A DNA stretch of 64,000 bases, from positions 62,001 to 126,000 of the forward strand of contig NZ_JAKJHS010000003.1 in assembly GCF_021648825.1 (NCBI RefSeq), read 5' to 3'. The DNA is from Rhizobium halophilum. Its GTDB lineage: Bacteria; Pseudomonadota; Alphaproteobacteria; Rhizobiales; Rhizobiaceae. A program made the position numbers and the translations under genes. This document shows, piece by piece, positions 46,575-55,723 of the stretch. The notes beneath the pieces were generated by a model. It was not told the origin of the DNA and did not search any database. It saw only the letters and a program-made list of their open reading frames with translations. Each line of letters begins with the position of its first letter. The stretch's first letter is position 1.

Positions 46575-47140
46575 CAGCCAACCTCTTTCAGTGCAAGCTT
46601 AAGGGTGGAAAGTTTGGTGCGAAGGGAAGTGTCGATCTGACGCGACCCGACCTTGACGATCAGGCCACCAAGAAGCGTGGGATCCACCGTTACGGCGACG
46701 ACCACGTCCTTGCCAGTGACGCCCTTCAGCGCCGACTTGAGTTCTTGTTCCTGGTCCGGCGTCAACGCATGTGCGGACGTCACATCGGCCGTGACCTCGC
46801 CGCGGTGAGCGGCGGCGATCTGCCGGAAAGCGCGGATCATTCCCGGCAGGGCAAACAGGCGGCGATTGCCTGCCACAACCTTCAGGAAGTTTGCGACGGC
46901 GCCGCGAATGCCTGCCTTGTCCGCAACCGCGGATATCGCGCGCACCTGCTCGTCGGCCGAGAATACCGGGCTCAACACGAGGCGACGCAGATCGCTGCTC
47001 TCATCCATCATCGCCTGAAAACGATCCAGATCCGCGTTGACAGCATCGACCGAACCCGCCTCAAGGGCGACCTCGAAGAGAGATGATGCATAGCGCTCTG
47101 CTACACCGGAAATCATCTGGGACGTGTCAGCCACGGGCAC
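46574..47140 (-). CDS. atpH: ATP synthase F1 subunit delta (OSCP)
   Basis: Delta joins F1 to the peripheral stalk. The 188 residues contain the family stretches '[20 protein letters not shown]' and the C-terminal '[20 protein letters not shown]'. It is the first gene of atpHAGDC; F0 genes (atpIBEF) are not linked, as usual in alphaproteobacteria. The start is GTG 47140; a second GTG two codons later is possible. The 249-bp upstream region must hold the operon promoter, but I found no clear hexamers. Confidence 0.95.
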   Translation of the reverse strand: MPVADTSQMISGVAERYASSLFEVALEAGSVDAVNADLDRFQAMMDESSDLRRLVLSPVFSADEQVRAISAVADKAGIRGAVANFLKVVAGNRRLFALPGMIRAFRQIAAAHRGEVTADVTSAHALTPDQEQELKSALKGVTGKDVVVAVTVDPTLLGGLIVKVGSRQIDTSLRTKLSTLKLALKEVG

Positions 47141-47389
47141 AGTTTCCCTTGATTGTCATCAAGCGCCGGACCTCCTTGCAGGAGATCGCTAAGCTCTTGC
47201 GATCGTTTGCTATTTTGTTGAAATCAACCAGCTTTTTCGCTGGCCCCTTCAGACATTCGCGGTTCGTCTAGCATAGGATCCAGGGACTCGCAACACGGCA
47301 GATAGGCTAAAACGCCTTGCCTCCAAGGGCTTGAACCGATTTTTTGACGAAGTCGAGATGAATTCCGACGGTGCTGGTGTCCGGCCCCG

Positions 47390-47791
47390 TCACAGATAGC
47401 CGAAGACATAGCCAAGCGGCAGTGCCGCCAGCACAACTTGCAGAACGAGCACCAGGACGTTACGCGCGGTGCGGCCGCGATCCAGAAGAAGCGAGAGGAT
47501 CCGTCCGAAAGCCGCCAGAGCAAGCGCACCTCCCAGCATCAGGTAGGTGAAATCCTGCGCCAGCGCGAGCGCCGAAAGGCCGAAGCCCAGATGCAGCCCG
47601 CCCACGGAACGGGTGGCGCCAAACCCTTCCGAAGCAACCTGGCCCGTCACAAAACCTCCAGCCCGCAGGACAGGCGCGGGAAAAAGCAGCGCCAAGAGAC
47701 CGAAGACAGCTACGGCGAGTGCGGAAAGAAAAGCCAGCTGTTCGGGTAGCTCTGCCGGGAAATACAGTTCCAAAGGTCTCTCCTGATGCAT
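47390..47791 (-). CDS. Small integral membrane protein (possibly DUF4345-like)
   Basis: A 133-residue protein from ATG 47791 with about four hydrophobic helices (approx. residues 20-42, 58-80, 85-105 and 110-133). 'RSVGGLHLGFGLSALALA' and 'GRILSLLLDRG' resemble the DUF4345 family of unknown function, but I am not certain. It lies 36 bp after priA in the same direction and 249 bp before atpH. Confidence 0.6.
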   Translation of the reverse strand: MHQERPLELYFPAELPEQLAFLSALAVAVFGLLALLFPAPVLRAGGFVTGQVASEGFGATRSVGGLHLGFGLSALALAQDFTYLMLGGALALAAFGRILSLLLDRGRTARNVLVLVLQVVLAALPLGYVFGYL

Positions 47792-47827
47792 CGTGTGACC
47801 GCTCAATTACCAGCGGCATAGGGTTTT

Positions 47828-50047
47828 TCAAAGGAAGCTTTGCGGATCGATATCGATCTGGACGTGAACCGATCCTCGCACCTTCGGCCCCTGCGACACC
47901 ATCGTCTTCAGGAAGGCCTGCATCTCCGAGGTCCGGCGACCATGGACGAGAAGACGGAACCGATGCCGCCCGCGTACAAGGGCCAGCGGCGCTTCTGCCG
48001 GTCCAAGCACGGAAATCCCGGACACCGGCGGAGCGGCGGCACGCAAGCCCCGGGCGTGCACTTCCGCATCCGCACGCGTCTCCGCCGAAACGATGACAGA
48101 TGCAAGCCGCCCGAACGGTGGCAGGATCGCTCGTTCCCGCTCCGTGATCTCTCGCTCGTAGAAGGCGCCCGGATCCCCCGAGACGATCGCCTGCATCACC
48201 GGATGCTGCGGCTGGTATGTCTGAAGCAGGCCGTGGCTCTTCAAACCGGTTCGTCCTGCACGGCCGGTCACCTGGCTCAACAGCTGAAACGTGCGTTCCG
48301 CCGCCCGCGGGTCACCGTTTGCGAGACCGAGATCTGCGTCCACGATCCCGACCAACGTCATCAGTGGAAAGTTGTGCCCCTTCGCTACCAGTTGGGTTCC
48401 GATCACGATATCAACATCGCCTCTCTCAATCGCTTCCAGCTCAAGCCGCAGGCGTTTGACGCCGCCGAGCAGATCGGAAGACATCACGATCGTGCGGGCG
48501 GCGGGGAAATGCCTCTCCACCTCCTCGGCAATGCGCTCGACCCCTGGGCCGCAGGCCACGAGATGATCGAATGTTCCGCATTCGGGACACGCCTCCGGCG
48601 TCGGCTCGTTGTAGCCGCACTGGTGGCACTGAATCTGGTTGCGGAATCGATGCTCTACCAGCCAACTCGAGCATTGAGGGCACTGGAAGCGATGACCGCA
48701 GACCCGGCAGAGCGTCAGCGGGGCATAGCCTCGCCGATTGAGAAAGAGCAGCGACTGCTGACCCTTCTCGATCGTCTTGCCGATGGCGCGCAGCAGCACC
48801 GGCGACAGGAAGCCACCCCGCTCCGGCGGATGACGCCGCATGTCGACGAGATGCAGATCCGGCAGGGCCGCTTCGCCGAACCGGGTCGGCAGATGGACAA
48901 GATGGTACCGCCCCGCCTGAGCATTGACCTGGCTCTCGACTGACGGCGTGGCGGACACAAGCACAACTGGGAAATCGCCGATCCGCGCCCGCACCACGGC
49001 CATGTCGCGCGCATTATAGAAGACGCGGTCCTCCTGCTTGTAGGCAGGGTCGTGCTCTTCATCGACGATGATGAGACCGAGGTTCTCGAACGGCAGGAAA
49101 AGCGCGGAGCGCGCGCCCGCGACCACCTGCACCTCGCCGGTGACGATGCCCCGCCAGACCTTCTCGCGGATACGGGGAGAAAGATCGGAATGCCATTCCC
49201 CTGGCTTTGCGCCAAAGCGATCCTGAAACCTCTCCAGGAAGCTGGAGGTCAGGGCGATTTCCGGCAAGAGGATCAGTACCTGCTTCCCCTGCCGCAAGGT
49301 CTCCGCAATCGCCTCGAAATAGACCTCGGTCTTGCCCGATCCTGTGACGCCATCAATCAGCGATGAGGAGAAGCCACCCTGTTTCACGAGATCAACGATT
49401 TCGCGAGCCGCCTCCTTTTGCGGCCCCTCGATCCGAGGTGCGGTATAGTCAGGGTCCGGCTTCGCTACGACCGGCGGCGGAGGAAGAAAGACTGTCTCGA
49501 ACAGCCCCTGTTGTGTCAGCCCATCGATGACACTCGTGGAGACACCTGCAGCATGGGCAAGTCCCATCCGCGTCCATGGCACATCCTCGTTGACCTGCTG
49601 CAGAACCCGCGTCCGCGCCGGCGTCATCCGCTCCGGCTGGCCGCCTACATAACGAAGCCCTTCGATCATCGGCTCCGGCTCAAGCGCCGCCGGCGCCCGG
49701 ATCGCCATTCTCGCCACCAGCCCCGGCGGCGACAGCGTGTAGCTTGCGACCCACTCTATGAACCGGCGCATCTCTGCCGACAGCGGCGGGCAGTCGAAGG
49801 CGAGGGTGATAGGCCGCAGTTTCTTCGGATCGACCGATTCGTCATTGTCGCCGTCCCAGACGACCCCGATCACCTGGCGCGGACCAAGCGGAACCTGCAC
49901 GACCGAACCAGCCTCGACATACATGCCTTCCGGCATGGCATAGCTATAGGGGCCCGGCGCCGGCAGTGGCACCAGGACAGGAACAACCTGTCTGACCGGC
50001 GGTGTGTCGAACAGCGCGCCAAAGAGATTGGTCGAATCTGCGCCCAT
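47828..50047 (-). CDS. priA: Primosomal protein N' (replication restart helicase PriA)
   Basis: PriA recognises stalled forks and reloads the replisome. The 739-residue frame from ATG 50047 (MGADSTNLFGALFD) has the N-terminal 3'-DNA-binding domain, a DEAH-type helicase core with P-loop 'GVTGSGKTEVYFEA' and 'VDEEHDPAYKQED', an eight-cysteine zinc region ('CRVCGHRFQCPQC', 'CHQCG', 'CPECG'), and a C-terminal helicase lobe 'GTQLVAKGHNFPLM'. In rhizobia priA commonly lies near the atp operon, as here. Confidence 0.96.
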   Translation of the reverse strand: MGADSTNLFGALFDTPPVRQVVPVLVPLPAPGPYSYAMPEGMYVEAGSVVQVPLGPRQVIGVVWDGDNDESVDPKKLRPITLAFDCPPLSAEMRRFIEWVASYTLSPPGLVARMAIRAPAALEPEPMIEGLRYVGGQPERMTPARTRVLQQVNEDVPWTRMGLAHAAGVSTSVIDGLTQQGLFETVFLPPPPVVAKPDPDYTAPRIEGPQKEAAREIVDLVKQGGFSSSLIDGVTGSGKTEVYFEAIAETLRQGKQVLILLPEIALTSSFLERFQDRFGAKPGEWHSDLSPRIREKVWRGIVTGEVQVVAGARSALFLPFENLGLIIVDEEHDPAYKQEDRVFYNARDMAVVRARIGDFPVVLVSATPSVESQVNAQAGRYHLVHLPTRFGEAALPDLHLVDMRRHPPERGGFLSPVLLRAIGKTIEKGQQSLLFLNRRGYAPLTLCRVCGHRFQCPQCSSWLVEHRFRNQIQCHQCGYNEPTPEACPECGTFDHLVACGPGVERIAEEVERHFPAARTIVMSSDLLGGVKRLRLELEAIERGDVDIVIGTQLVAKGHNFPLMTLVGIVDADLGLANGDPRAAERTFQLLSQVTGRAGRTGLKSHGLLQTYQPQHPVMQAIVSGDPGAFYEREITERERAILPPFGRLASVIVSAETRADAEVHARGLRAAAPPVSGISVLGPAEAPLALVRGRHRFRLLVHGRRTSEMQAFLKTMVSQGPKVRGSVHVQIDIDPQSFL

Positions 50048-50109
50048 GCGGCGGGACCTTGCCCCGAAGCGGAACAAAAGGAAACCGTAGATTTAGTGCA
50101 GGCGCACCG

Positions 50110-51012
50110 CTAGGGACTGGTGAAGACTGCGTCGCTGTCGGCTGCGAGCTGGAAGACCGTGTGATTTTCGATCGCCTTGGTGACGTCCGAAAGTTCGCCC
50201 TCCAGCTGGTCCGGCTGGATCAGCTGGCCGATGGTGATATCGAATCGATTGCCCTTCTTGTTGAGGAGCTCGTAGAACACGGTCATGTCGCGCAACTCGG
50301 TTGACCATTTGGCGAACCAGTAGAAGAGACCGGAGTTGCGGGCGCGCATGTGGATCGGCAGGATCGGCAGGTTGTATTTCTTCGCCAGCCCCACCGCCGA
50401 TGTCTTCCAGGGGCGCTCGTTCAGCTTACCGTTCTCCCAGTAGGCGATGCGACCGGAGGGAAACAGCACCATGACCTTGCCGTCTTCCACGGTCTTGTTG
50501 GTCAGCACCAGCGTCTCGCGCGTCTTCAGCTTGCTCTTGTATTCTTCTCGCCATTCAACGGGGATAATCATCTCCGCGAACCGGGGATTGACCCGGATCG
50601 CGTCGCGATTCGCGAATACCATCATGTCCGGCCGGGTGCCCTTCAAGAGGTCGAAGACGGCGATGCCGTCGGCGATGCCGGTCGGGTGATTGCTGACGAG
50701 GAGGAAGCCGCCGGATGCGGGAACCCGCTCGGCATTCGTCACGCGCACATCGAGCTTCAGGATATCGCTCAGATATTCGAAAGACTGCAGCCCCGGCAGG
50801 GCCGCAATATCGTTGGCAAACTCGATCGCACGATCATAGCGAAGCAGCGTATAAAGGAACGGCCTCATCACCGGCCACAGCGGATGCTTGACAATCCGAT
50901 CGCCCCGCTCGGCAATAAGGGTGTCGACGATGTGACCGGGTTTACCTTGCGAAACGAGGGAAACTGCTTCGGCAAAATGCCCCAGCGGGGACATTGAATC
51001 GCGGCGCGCCAT
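50110..51012 (-). CDS. PlsC-like lysophospholipid acyltransferase family protein
   Basis: A 300-residue acyltransferase-like protein. The catalytic block reads 'LVSNHPTGIADG' (His109, Asp115), with five residues between His and Asp rather than the HX4D of classical PlsC. This spacing is seen in the COG3176 'hemolysin'/OlsA-like branch. A 'VLFPSGRIAYW' motif corresponds to the second conserved block. No clear transmembrane helix is present, suggesting peripheral membrane association. A role in phospholipid or ornithine-lipid synthesis is possible. It lies 62 bp before priA in the same direction. Confidence 0.8.
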   Translation of the reverse strand: MARRDSMSPLGHFAEAVSLVSQGKPGHIVDTLIAERGDRIVKHPLWPVMRPFLYTLLRYDRAIEFANDIAALPGLQSFEYLSDILKLDVRVTNAERVPASGGFLLVSNHPTGIADGIAVFDLLKGTRPDMMVFANRDAIRVNPRFAEMIIPVEWREEYKSKLKTRETLVLTNKTVEDGKVMVLFPSGRIAYWENGKLNERPWKTSAVGLAKKYNLPILPIHMRARNSGLFYWFAKWSTELRDMTVFYELLNKKGNRFDITIGQLIQPDQLEGELSDVTKAIENHTVFQLAADSDAVFTSP

Positions 51013-51146
51013 ATAAACTCCTGCAGACAGGATTGGGGCTATATCGCAGTCCCACGTGATCGAACAATGACAACGTCACCTTTAGCGATTCGTAACGCGC
51101 CTGAAGCAATCTGTGTCGATTGCTGAATCAATTCAATAGGCACCAC

Positions 51147-52082
51147 GTGAACGAGCTGCTCATCATTGCTGCGCCCGAGGTACTGGAGAAGAGGAACGGG
51201 TGGCTGGCCAGCCTCCGCAATGAACGCCGCCTCTCCCCAAACACGCTGGACGCCTACGAGCGCGATACGCGGCAGTTCCTCACTTTCCTGACCGGCCACT
51301 GCGGCGGTCCTGCCACCCTTCGCGACCTGCATACGTTACGAACGGCGGATCTACGCGGCTTTCTCGCGGCTCGCAGACGCGAGGGGTCGGGAAATCGCTC
51401 CCTGGGTCGCCATCTCGCCGGCCTTAGATCCTTTCTGCGCCACCTCGAGAGACAGGGGCTGGTAAATGCCGCCGCGGCCGGCGCCATCCGGGCGCCAAAG
51501 CAGGGCAAGTCTCTGCCAAAACCGCTGACCGATCGCCAGGCGCTCAGGGTCACGACAGCGGATTCTCAACTCCATGACGAGCCGTGGATTGCGGCACGGG
51601 ATGCCGCAGTCATGACACTCCTCTACGGATGCGGGCTTCGCATCTCCGAGGCGCTCGAGCTGACGCCTGCAGACATCCCTTCCCATGCGACGTCCCTGCG
51701 CATCACGGGTAAGGGCGGTAAAATGCGCATTGTCCCGCTGTTGCCGGCAGTGCACGTATCTGTGGACGCCTATAAGAGGCTATGCCCTTACGTGCTCCCG
51801 GCAGGCGAGGTGCTTTTCCGCGGGGCGCGGGGCGGCGCGCTGCAGCCCGCAATCATTCAAAGAGCCATGCAGAAGCTGCGCAGCGCCCTCGGCCTGCCGG
51901 ATACCGCCACCCCTCACGCCCTTCGCCATTCGTTTGCGACACATCTTTTGGCAGGCGGCGGCGATCTGCGCACGATCCAAGAGCTGCTCGGTCACGCCAG
52001 TCTCTCCACCACGCAAATCTACACCGGCGTTGATTCCGCACGGCTGCTCGAGGTCTACGATCGCGCCCACCCGAGGGCATAG
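51147..52082 (+). CDS. xerC: Site-specific tyrosine recombinase XerC
   Basis: The partner of XerD in dif recombination. From GTG 51147 (VNELLIIAAPEVLEKRNGWL) the protein has 311 residues; a TTG at 51120 is an alternative. The core-binding domain includes 'LRNERRLSPNTLDAYERDT'. The catalytic residues lie in 'GCGLRISEALEL', 'GKGGKMRIVPL', 'HALRHSFATHLLAGGGDLR' and 'LLGHASLSTTQIYTGVD'. It is divergent from the acyltransferase gene and 78 bp upstream of the TraB/GumN-like gene. Confidence 0.92.
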   Translation: MNELLIIAAPEVLEKRNGWLASLRNERRLSPNTLDAYERDTRQFLTFLTGHCGGPATLRDLHTLRTADLRGFLAARRREGSGNRSLGRHLAGLRSFLRHLERQGLVNAAAAGAIRAPKQGKSLPKPLTDRQALRVTTADSQLHDEPWIAARDAAVMTLLYGCGLRISEALELTPADIPSHATSLRITGKGGKMRIVPLLPAVHVSVDAYKRLCPYVLPAGEVLFRGARGGALQPAIIQRAMQKLRSALGLPDTATPHALRHSFATHLLAGGGDLRTIQELLGHASLSTTQIYTGVDSARLLEVYDRAHPRA

Positions 52083-52159
52083 GACTGCCTTAACCATGGT
52101 TCTTAATCTGCCGTCTATGCCACGCCGACTAAGGTCTGCGTAAATCCTCGAGAGAACCC

Positions 52160-53248
52160 ATGATCAGCCAGTCCTCCTTCCCCCTGCTGCCTGTACGACT
52201 GCTGCGCCGGCTGTCCGAGGTCTCACTCTGGCTCCTGGCTGGGCTTCACCTCCTGGTGTTGATGTCGCTGCTGCTGATTCTGGCTGCGATCTCTCCCGCC
52301 AAGGCCGCTGACGACTGCCGCGGCGAAGATCTGCTGGCAAAGCTTAAGCAGGAGGATCCGCAGCGTTACGCCGCAATCCTGGAGGAAGGACGGGCTGTCC
52401 CCAACGGGCAGGGGCTATTCTGGATGATCGAGCATCCGGGTGTCCGGCCCTCCTACCTCCTCGGAACCATGCACGTGACGGATCCGCGCGTTCTCAGGAT
52501 GCCACCAGGTGCCGCCGAGGCACACGCCTCCTCACGCACGTTCGTTATCGAATCCGACGAGATCCTCGACGAGAAGAAGGCGACGGCGGCCATCCTGGCA
52601 AAGCCGGAGCTCACCATGTTCACCGACGGGCGCTCGATCGAGACGCTGTTGTCGACGGAGGATCGAAAGGTTCTGGAGGACGGACTACAGAAGCGCGGCC
52701 TCGCTCTGTCGGCAGTTTCCCGGATGAAGCCCTGGATGCTGGCAGGTTTCATTGCCAGTTCCGCCTGCGAATCCGCGCGCAAGGCCGAAAATGCGATCTT
52801 TCTCGACAAGAAGATTGCGGCGGACGCAGTGGCCGCCGGCAAGCCTGTAAAAGGTCTTGAAACGCTTGCAGAGCAACTTACCGCGATGGCCGCAATGCCC
52901 ATCGACTTCCATCTTCAGGCGCTTGTCGAGACGGTGAGGTTAGGCGACGAGATGGACGACGTCGTCGAAACGATGACCCAGCTCTACCTCAACGGCGAAA
53001 CTGGTATGACCATCCCCGCGCTGAAGGCGCTCACTCCGACCCATAGCGATGAAGACAAGAGCGCCTACGCCGCTTTCGAGGCTGCCGTCATCTCTGAACG
53101 CAATCATCGCATGGCCGAACGTGCCGCACCGATTCTTGCAGATGGCGGTGTCTTCGTCGCAGTCGGGGCACTGCACCTGCCCGGCAAAGAAGGTCTGATC
53201 GAGCTCCTGCGCCGGCAGGGCTTCACCGTCACACGCGTGGGCGGCTAG
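52160..53248 (+). CDS. TraB/GumN-like (TIKI family) protein
   Basis: A 362-residue exported or membrane-anchored protein. A hydrophobic segment (about residues 20-47) ends at 'PAKAADDC', consistent with a signal peptide. The fold's two conserved motifs are present: 'SYLLGTMHVTDPR' and, near the C-terminus, 'FVAVGALHLPGKEGLIELLR' (the GALH motif). Relatives include TraB, GumN and the animal TIKI metalloproteases. The bacterial function is poorly known. It follows xerC by 78 bp and converges on the cytochrome b561 gene, overlapping it by 4 bp. Confidence 0.85.
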   Translation: MISQSSFPLLPVRLLRRLSEVSLWLLAGLHLLVLMSLLLILAAISPAKAADDCRGEDLLAKLKQEDPQRYAAILEEGRAVPNGQGLFWMIEHPGVRPSYLLGTMHVTDPRVLRMPPGAAEAHASSRTFVIESDEILDEKKATAAILAKPELTMFTDGRSIETLLSTEDRKVLEDGLQKRGLALSAVSRMKPWMLAGFIASSACESARKAENAIFLDKKIAADAVAAGKPVKGLETLAEQLTAMAAMPIDFHLQALVETVRLGDEMDDVVETMTQLYLNGETGMTIPALKALTPTHSDEDKSAYAAFEAAVISERNHRMAERAAPILADGGVFVAVGALHLPGKEGLIELLRRQGFTVTRVGG

Positions 53249-53741
53249 ACCACCGTCATTCGCCGAAGCACATTGGTCTTCCAGTAGAACTGGTGAACCA
53301 GCACGCCGAGCACGTGAGCGACGATCACCAGCCACAGAAGCAGTTTCAGTGGACCGGCGTGGATCTCGCCCGCCTGCTCATTGCCGAAGTAGTAAGCGCC
53401 GATGCCGGTGAAGGGGAGCGCGATCGTCAGCAGATAAAGCAGGACATGGGCGATCTTGCCGCCAGGCGAAAAAATGGCGGTTCCTGGGTCGGTAGGGCCG
53501 GGCTCTTCATCGTCAGCCTCAACACGAGGCGACAGAGCGTCAGCACCAGGATCGCGATCCCGGCATACGCATGGAGATTGGCGCTCGCCAATTGCTCGGC
53601 CGTTGCCGCACCGCTGTGCTCGACGGCTTCCTTCCACTCCTCCATCCCGTCGGGGAGCAGAAGGTTGAAGAACACCAGCAGGACGACCAGCCAGTGCAGG
53701 ATGCGTTGCGATGCGGAATAGGAGACGGTGTCGGAAGCCAT
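53245..53741 (-). pseudogene. Cytochrome b561 gene with a frameshift at a T6 tract
   Basis: The first ~89 codons from ATG 53741 encode a b561 N-terminus ('YSASQRILHWLVVLLVFFN', 'LHAYAGIAILVLTLCRLVL'). The second half lies in another frame ('GKIAHVLLYLLTIALPFTG', 'IVAHVLGVLVHQFYWKTN'). The break is at six T's on the coding strand (53474-53469); adding one T joins the halves as 'EPPFFSPGGKIAH' and gives a ~165-residue four-helix protein, the family's usual size, with all four haem-ligand histidines. It could be a real mutation, a sequencing error or slippage. Intact, it would be an inner-membrane electron carrier. Confidence 0.85.
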
Positions 53742-53779
53742 GGTCCTGCCTTTCCTCGGTCTCTGAACGGCAGTTGCTC

Positions 53780-53821
53780 CCAAACGATAAAGGCCGCAGC
53801 TTGGCTGGCAAGCTGCGGCCT
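53780..53821 (-). terminator. Strong terminator after lpdA (end of the TCA gene block)
   Basis: On the minus strand AGGCCGCAGCTTG (53821-53809) pairs with CAAGCTGCGGCCT (53803-53791) in a 13-bp perfect stem with a 5-nt loop, followed by TTATCGTTTG. It begins 36 bases after the lpdA stop. Confidence 0.88.
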
Positions 53822-53857
53822 GGAAGATGAAGAAGATTTAATCCTGTTCTTGCGATT

Positions 53858-55264
53858 CTAGATGTGGATCGGCTTGAAGAAGGTCCCCAGCGCCGCTTCC
53901 TTCACCGCTTCCGACATAGTCGGATGCGCATGGCAGGTGCGGCCCAAGTCCTCCGAAGAACCACCGAATTCCATCAGTACCGCGATCTCATGGATCATTT
54001 CGCCGGCGCCGAAGCCGACGATATGGCCGCCCAGCACCCGGTCGGTCTCCTTGTCTGCGAGGATCTTGACGAAGCCGTCTGTCGCCAACATGGCGCGGGC
54101 ACGGCCATTCGCAGTGAACGGGAACTTGCCGACCTTGTAGGCGATACCCGCGGCCTTCAGTTCCTCCTCGGTCTTGCCGACAGAAGCCACTTCAGGCTGC
54201 GTGTAGACGACGCCTGGAATGACGTCGTAATTCACGTGGCCATGCTGACCGGCGAGGATCTCTGCCAGGGCAACGCCTTCGTCTTCCGCCTTGTGGGCGA
54301 GCATCGGCCCCTTCACCACATCGCCGATGGCGTAGATGCCCTCGACATTGGTCTTGAACTGACCGTCGATCTCGACGCGGCCTCGATTGTCGAGGGCAAC
54401 GCCTGCCTCTTCCAGCCCGAGGCCTGTAGTATAGGGCTTGCGGCCGGTGGAGATCAGCACCACATCCGCATCGATCGTCTGCGCCTCGCCGCCCTTCACG
54501 GGCTCAAAGGTCACCTTGGCGCCGTCGCCACTCTTCTCGACACCCGTGACCTTGGCTCCAAGATTGAAGGTCATACCCTGCTTGGCGAGCATCCGCTGGA
54601 ACTGCTTGGAGACCTCGCCGTCCATGCCGCCGAGGATATTGTCCAGGTACTCGACGACCGTGACCTTTGCTCCAAGGCGCATCCAGACGGAGCCGAGCTC
54701 CAGACCGATCACACCGCCGCCGACGACCACCAGGTTCTGCGGCACCTTGTCCAGCGCGATAGCGCCGGTGGACGAGACGATCACCTTCTCGTCGATCTCG
54801 ACATTGACGCCTGGGATGCCAGCGACGTCTGAACCCGTGGCAATGACGATGTTCTTCGTCTCAAGCTCCTGCGCTTTGCCGTCATCCCCCGTCACCGAGA
54901 CCTTGCCCGCCGAGACGATCTTGCCGGTGCCCTGGAAGCCGTCGATCTTGTTCTTCTTGAACAGGAACGAAACGCCGTCGACGTTCGACTTTACCGTCGC
55001 ATCCTTGTGCGCCATCATTTTTTCGAGGTTGAGCGTGGGTGCAGCAACCTCAACGCCGAGAGCGTCCATACCATGAGCGGCCTGATGGAACATCTCGGAG
55101 GCGTGCAGCAGCGCCTTCGAGGGGATGCATCCAACGTTGAGGCAGGTTCCGCCGTAGGTCGAGCGTTTCTCGACAACTGCGACCTTCAGGCCGAGCTGGG
55201 CCGCCTTGACGGCACAGACATAGCCGCCGGGGCCGCTTCCGATTACGACGAGATCATAAGCCAT
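53858..55264 (-). CDS. lpdA: Dihydrolipoyl dehydrogenase (E3)
   Basis: E3 reoxidises dihydrolipoamide of the 2-oxoglutarate dehydrogenase complex with NAD+. The 468 residues from ATG 55264 show the FAD motif '[17 protein letters not shown]', the redox disulfide in '[15 protein letters not shown]', the NAD motif '[15 protein letters not shown]' and the catalytic '[11 protein letters not shown]' (His-Glu pair). It is the last gene of the sucAB-MAPEG-lpdA run and is followed by a strong terminator. Other lpdA copies for pyruvate dehydrogenase are expected elsewhere. Confidence 0.97.
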   Translation of the reverse strand: MAYDLVVIGSGPGGYVCAVKAAQLGLKVAVVEKRSTYGGTCLNVGCIPSKALLHASEMFHQAAHGMDALGVEVAAPTLNLEKMMAHKDATVKSNVDGVSFLFKKNKIDGFQGTGKIVSAGKVSVTGDDGKAQELETKNIVIATGSDVAGIPGVNVEIDEKVIVSSTGAIALDKVPQNLVVVGGGVIGLELGSVWMRLGAKVTVVEYLDNILGGMDGEVSKQFQRMLAKQGMTFNLGAKVTGVEKSGDGAKVTFEPVKGGEAQTIDADVVLISTGRKPYTTGLGLEEAGVALDNRGRVEIDGQFKTNVEGIYAIGDVVKGPMLAHKAEDEGVALAEILAGQHGHVNYDVIPGVVYTQPEVASVGKTEEELKAAGIAYKVGKFPFTANGRARAMLATDGFVKILADKETDRVLGGHIVGFGAGEMIHEIAVLMEFGGSSEDLGRTCHAHPTMSEAVKEAALGTFFKPIHI

Positions 55265-55294
55265 GGACAAATCCTTCTTGCTGAGCCCTGCGGG

Positions 55295-55708
55295 TCAGGC
55301 GAACAGGCCGAACATCATCATCAGGAGACCGACGATGCTGACGAGCCAGACGAGCGAGCGAATATAGGGGATACCGCTGAGATAGAGCGGGATGTAGATC
55401 ACCCGCGCCACCAGCCAGAGGCTGGCGCCGAACAGTCCGACGCCGGAGGTGTCGCCGGCAAAGGCGAGCCCGAGCAAGAGACCGACGAAGGCGGGATAGG
55501 TTTCCTGGAAGTTCTTCGACGCGCGGGCCGCACGACCGGCCTGCGCACTCTGGGGCTCCCGCCCCTCGTCCCTTGGCCCCGCATTCCATGCGGAGCCGAG
55601 TTCCTTGGTGGCCAGCATGCCCTGCAGCCCGATATGAACGAGCAGCAGGACGACGCTCAGCGAAAGCAGCGTCAGGAGATAGGTGGCATCCGCCGAAGCA
55701 AGCTCCAT
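55295..55708 (-). CDS. MAPEG-family membrane protein inside the TCA operon
   Basis: A 137-residue integral membrane protein with about four helices (approx. residues 8-32, 70-90, 92-112 and 117-136). 'GRAARASKNFQETYPAFVGL' and 'RVIYIPLYLSGIPYIRSLVW' are the MAPEG motifs (membrane-associated proteins in eicosanoid and glutathione metabolism). It lies 15 bp after sucB and 30 bp before lpdA, so it is surely co-transcribed with them. I recall a hypothetical gene in this slot in Sinorhizobium. Its link to the TCA cycle is unknown. Confidence 0.85.
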   Translation of the reverse strand: MELASADATYLLTLLSLSVVLLLVHIGLQGMLATKELGSAWNAGPRDEGREPQSAQAGRAARASKNFQETYPAFVGLLLGLAFAGDTSGVGLFGASLWLVARVIYIPLYLSGIPYIRSLVWLVSIVGLLMMMFGLFA

Positions 55709-55723
55709 GCTGCTCTCCCGTGC

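Noticed and set aside
47141..47389. Promoter or operator for atpH (GTTGA-AA-TCAAC at 47217-47228, CCAGC-N6-GCTGG at 47228-47243)
   Set aside because: Both inverted repeats are short and overlap; no matching -35/-10 pair was found, so no feature is claimed.
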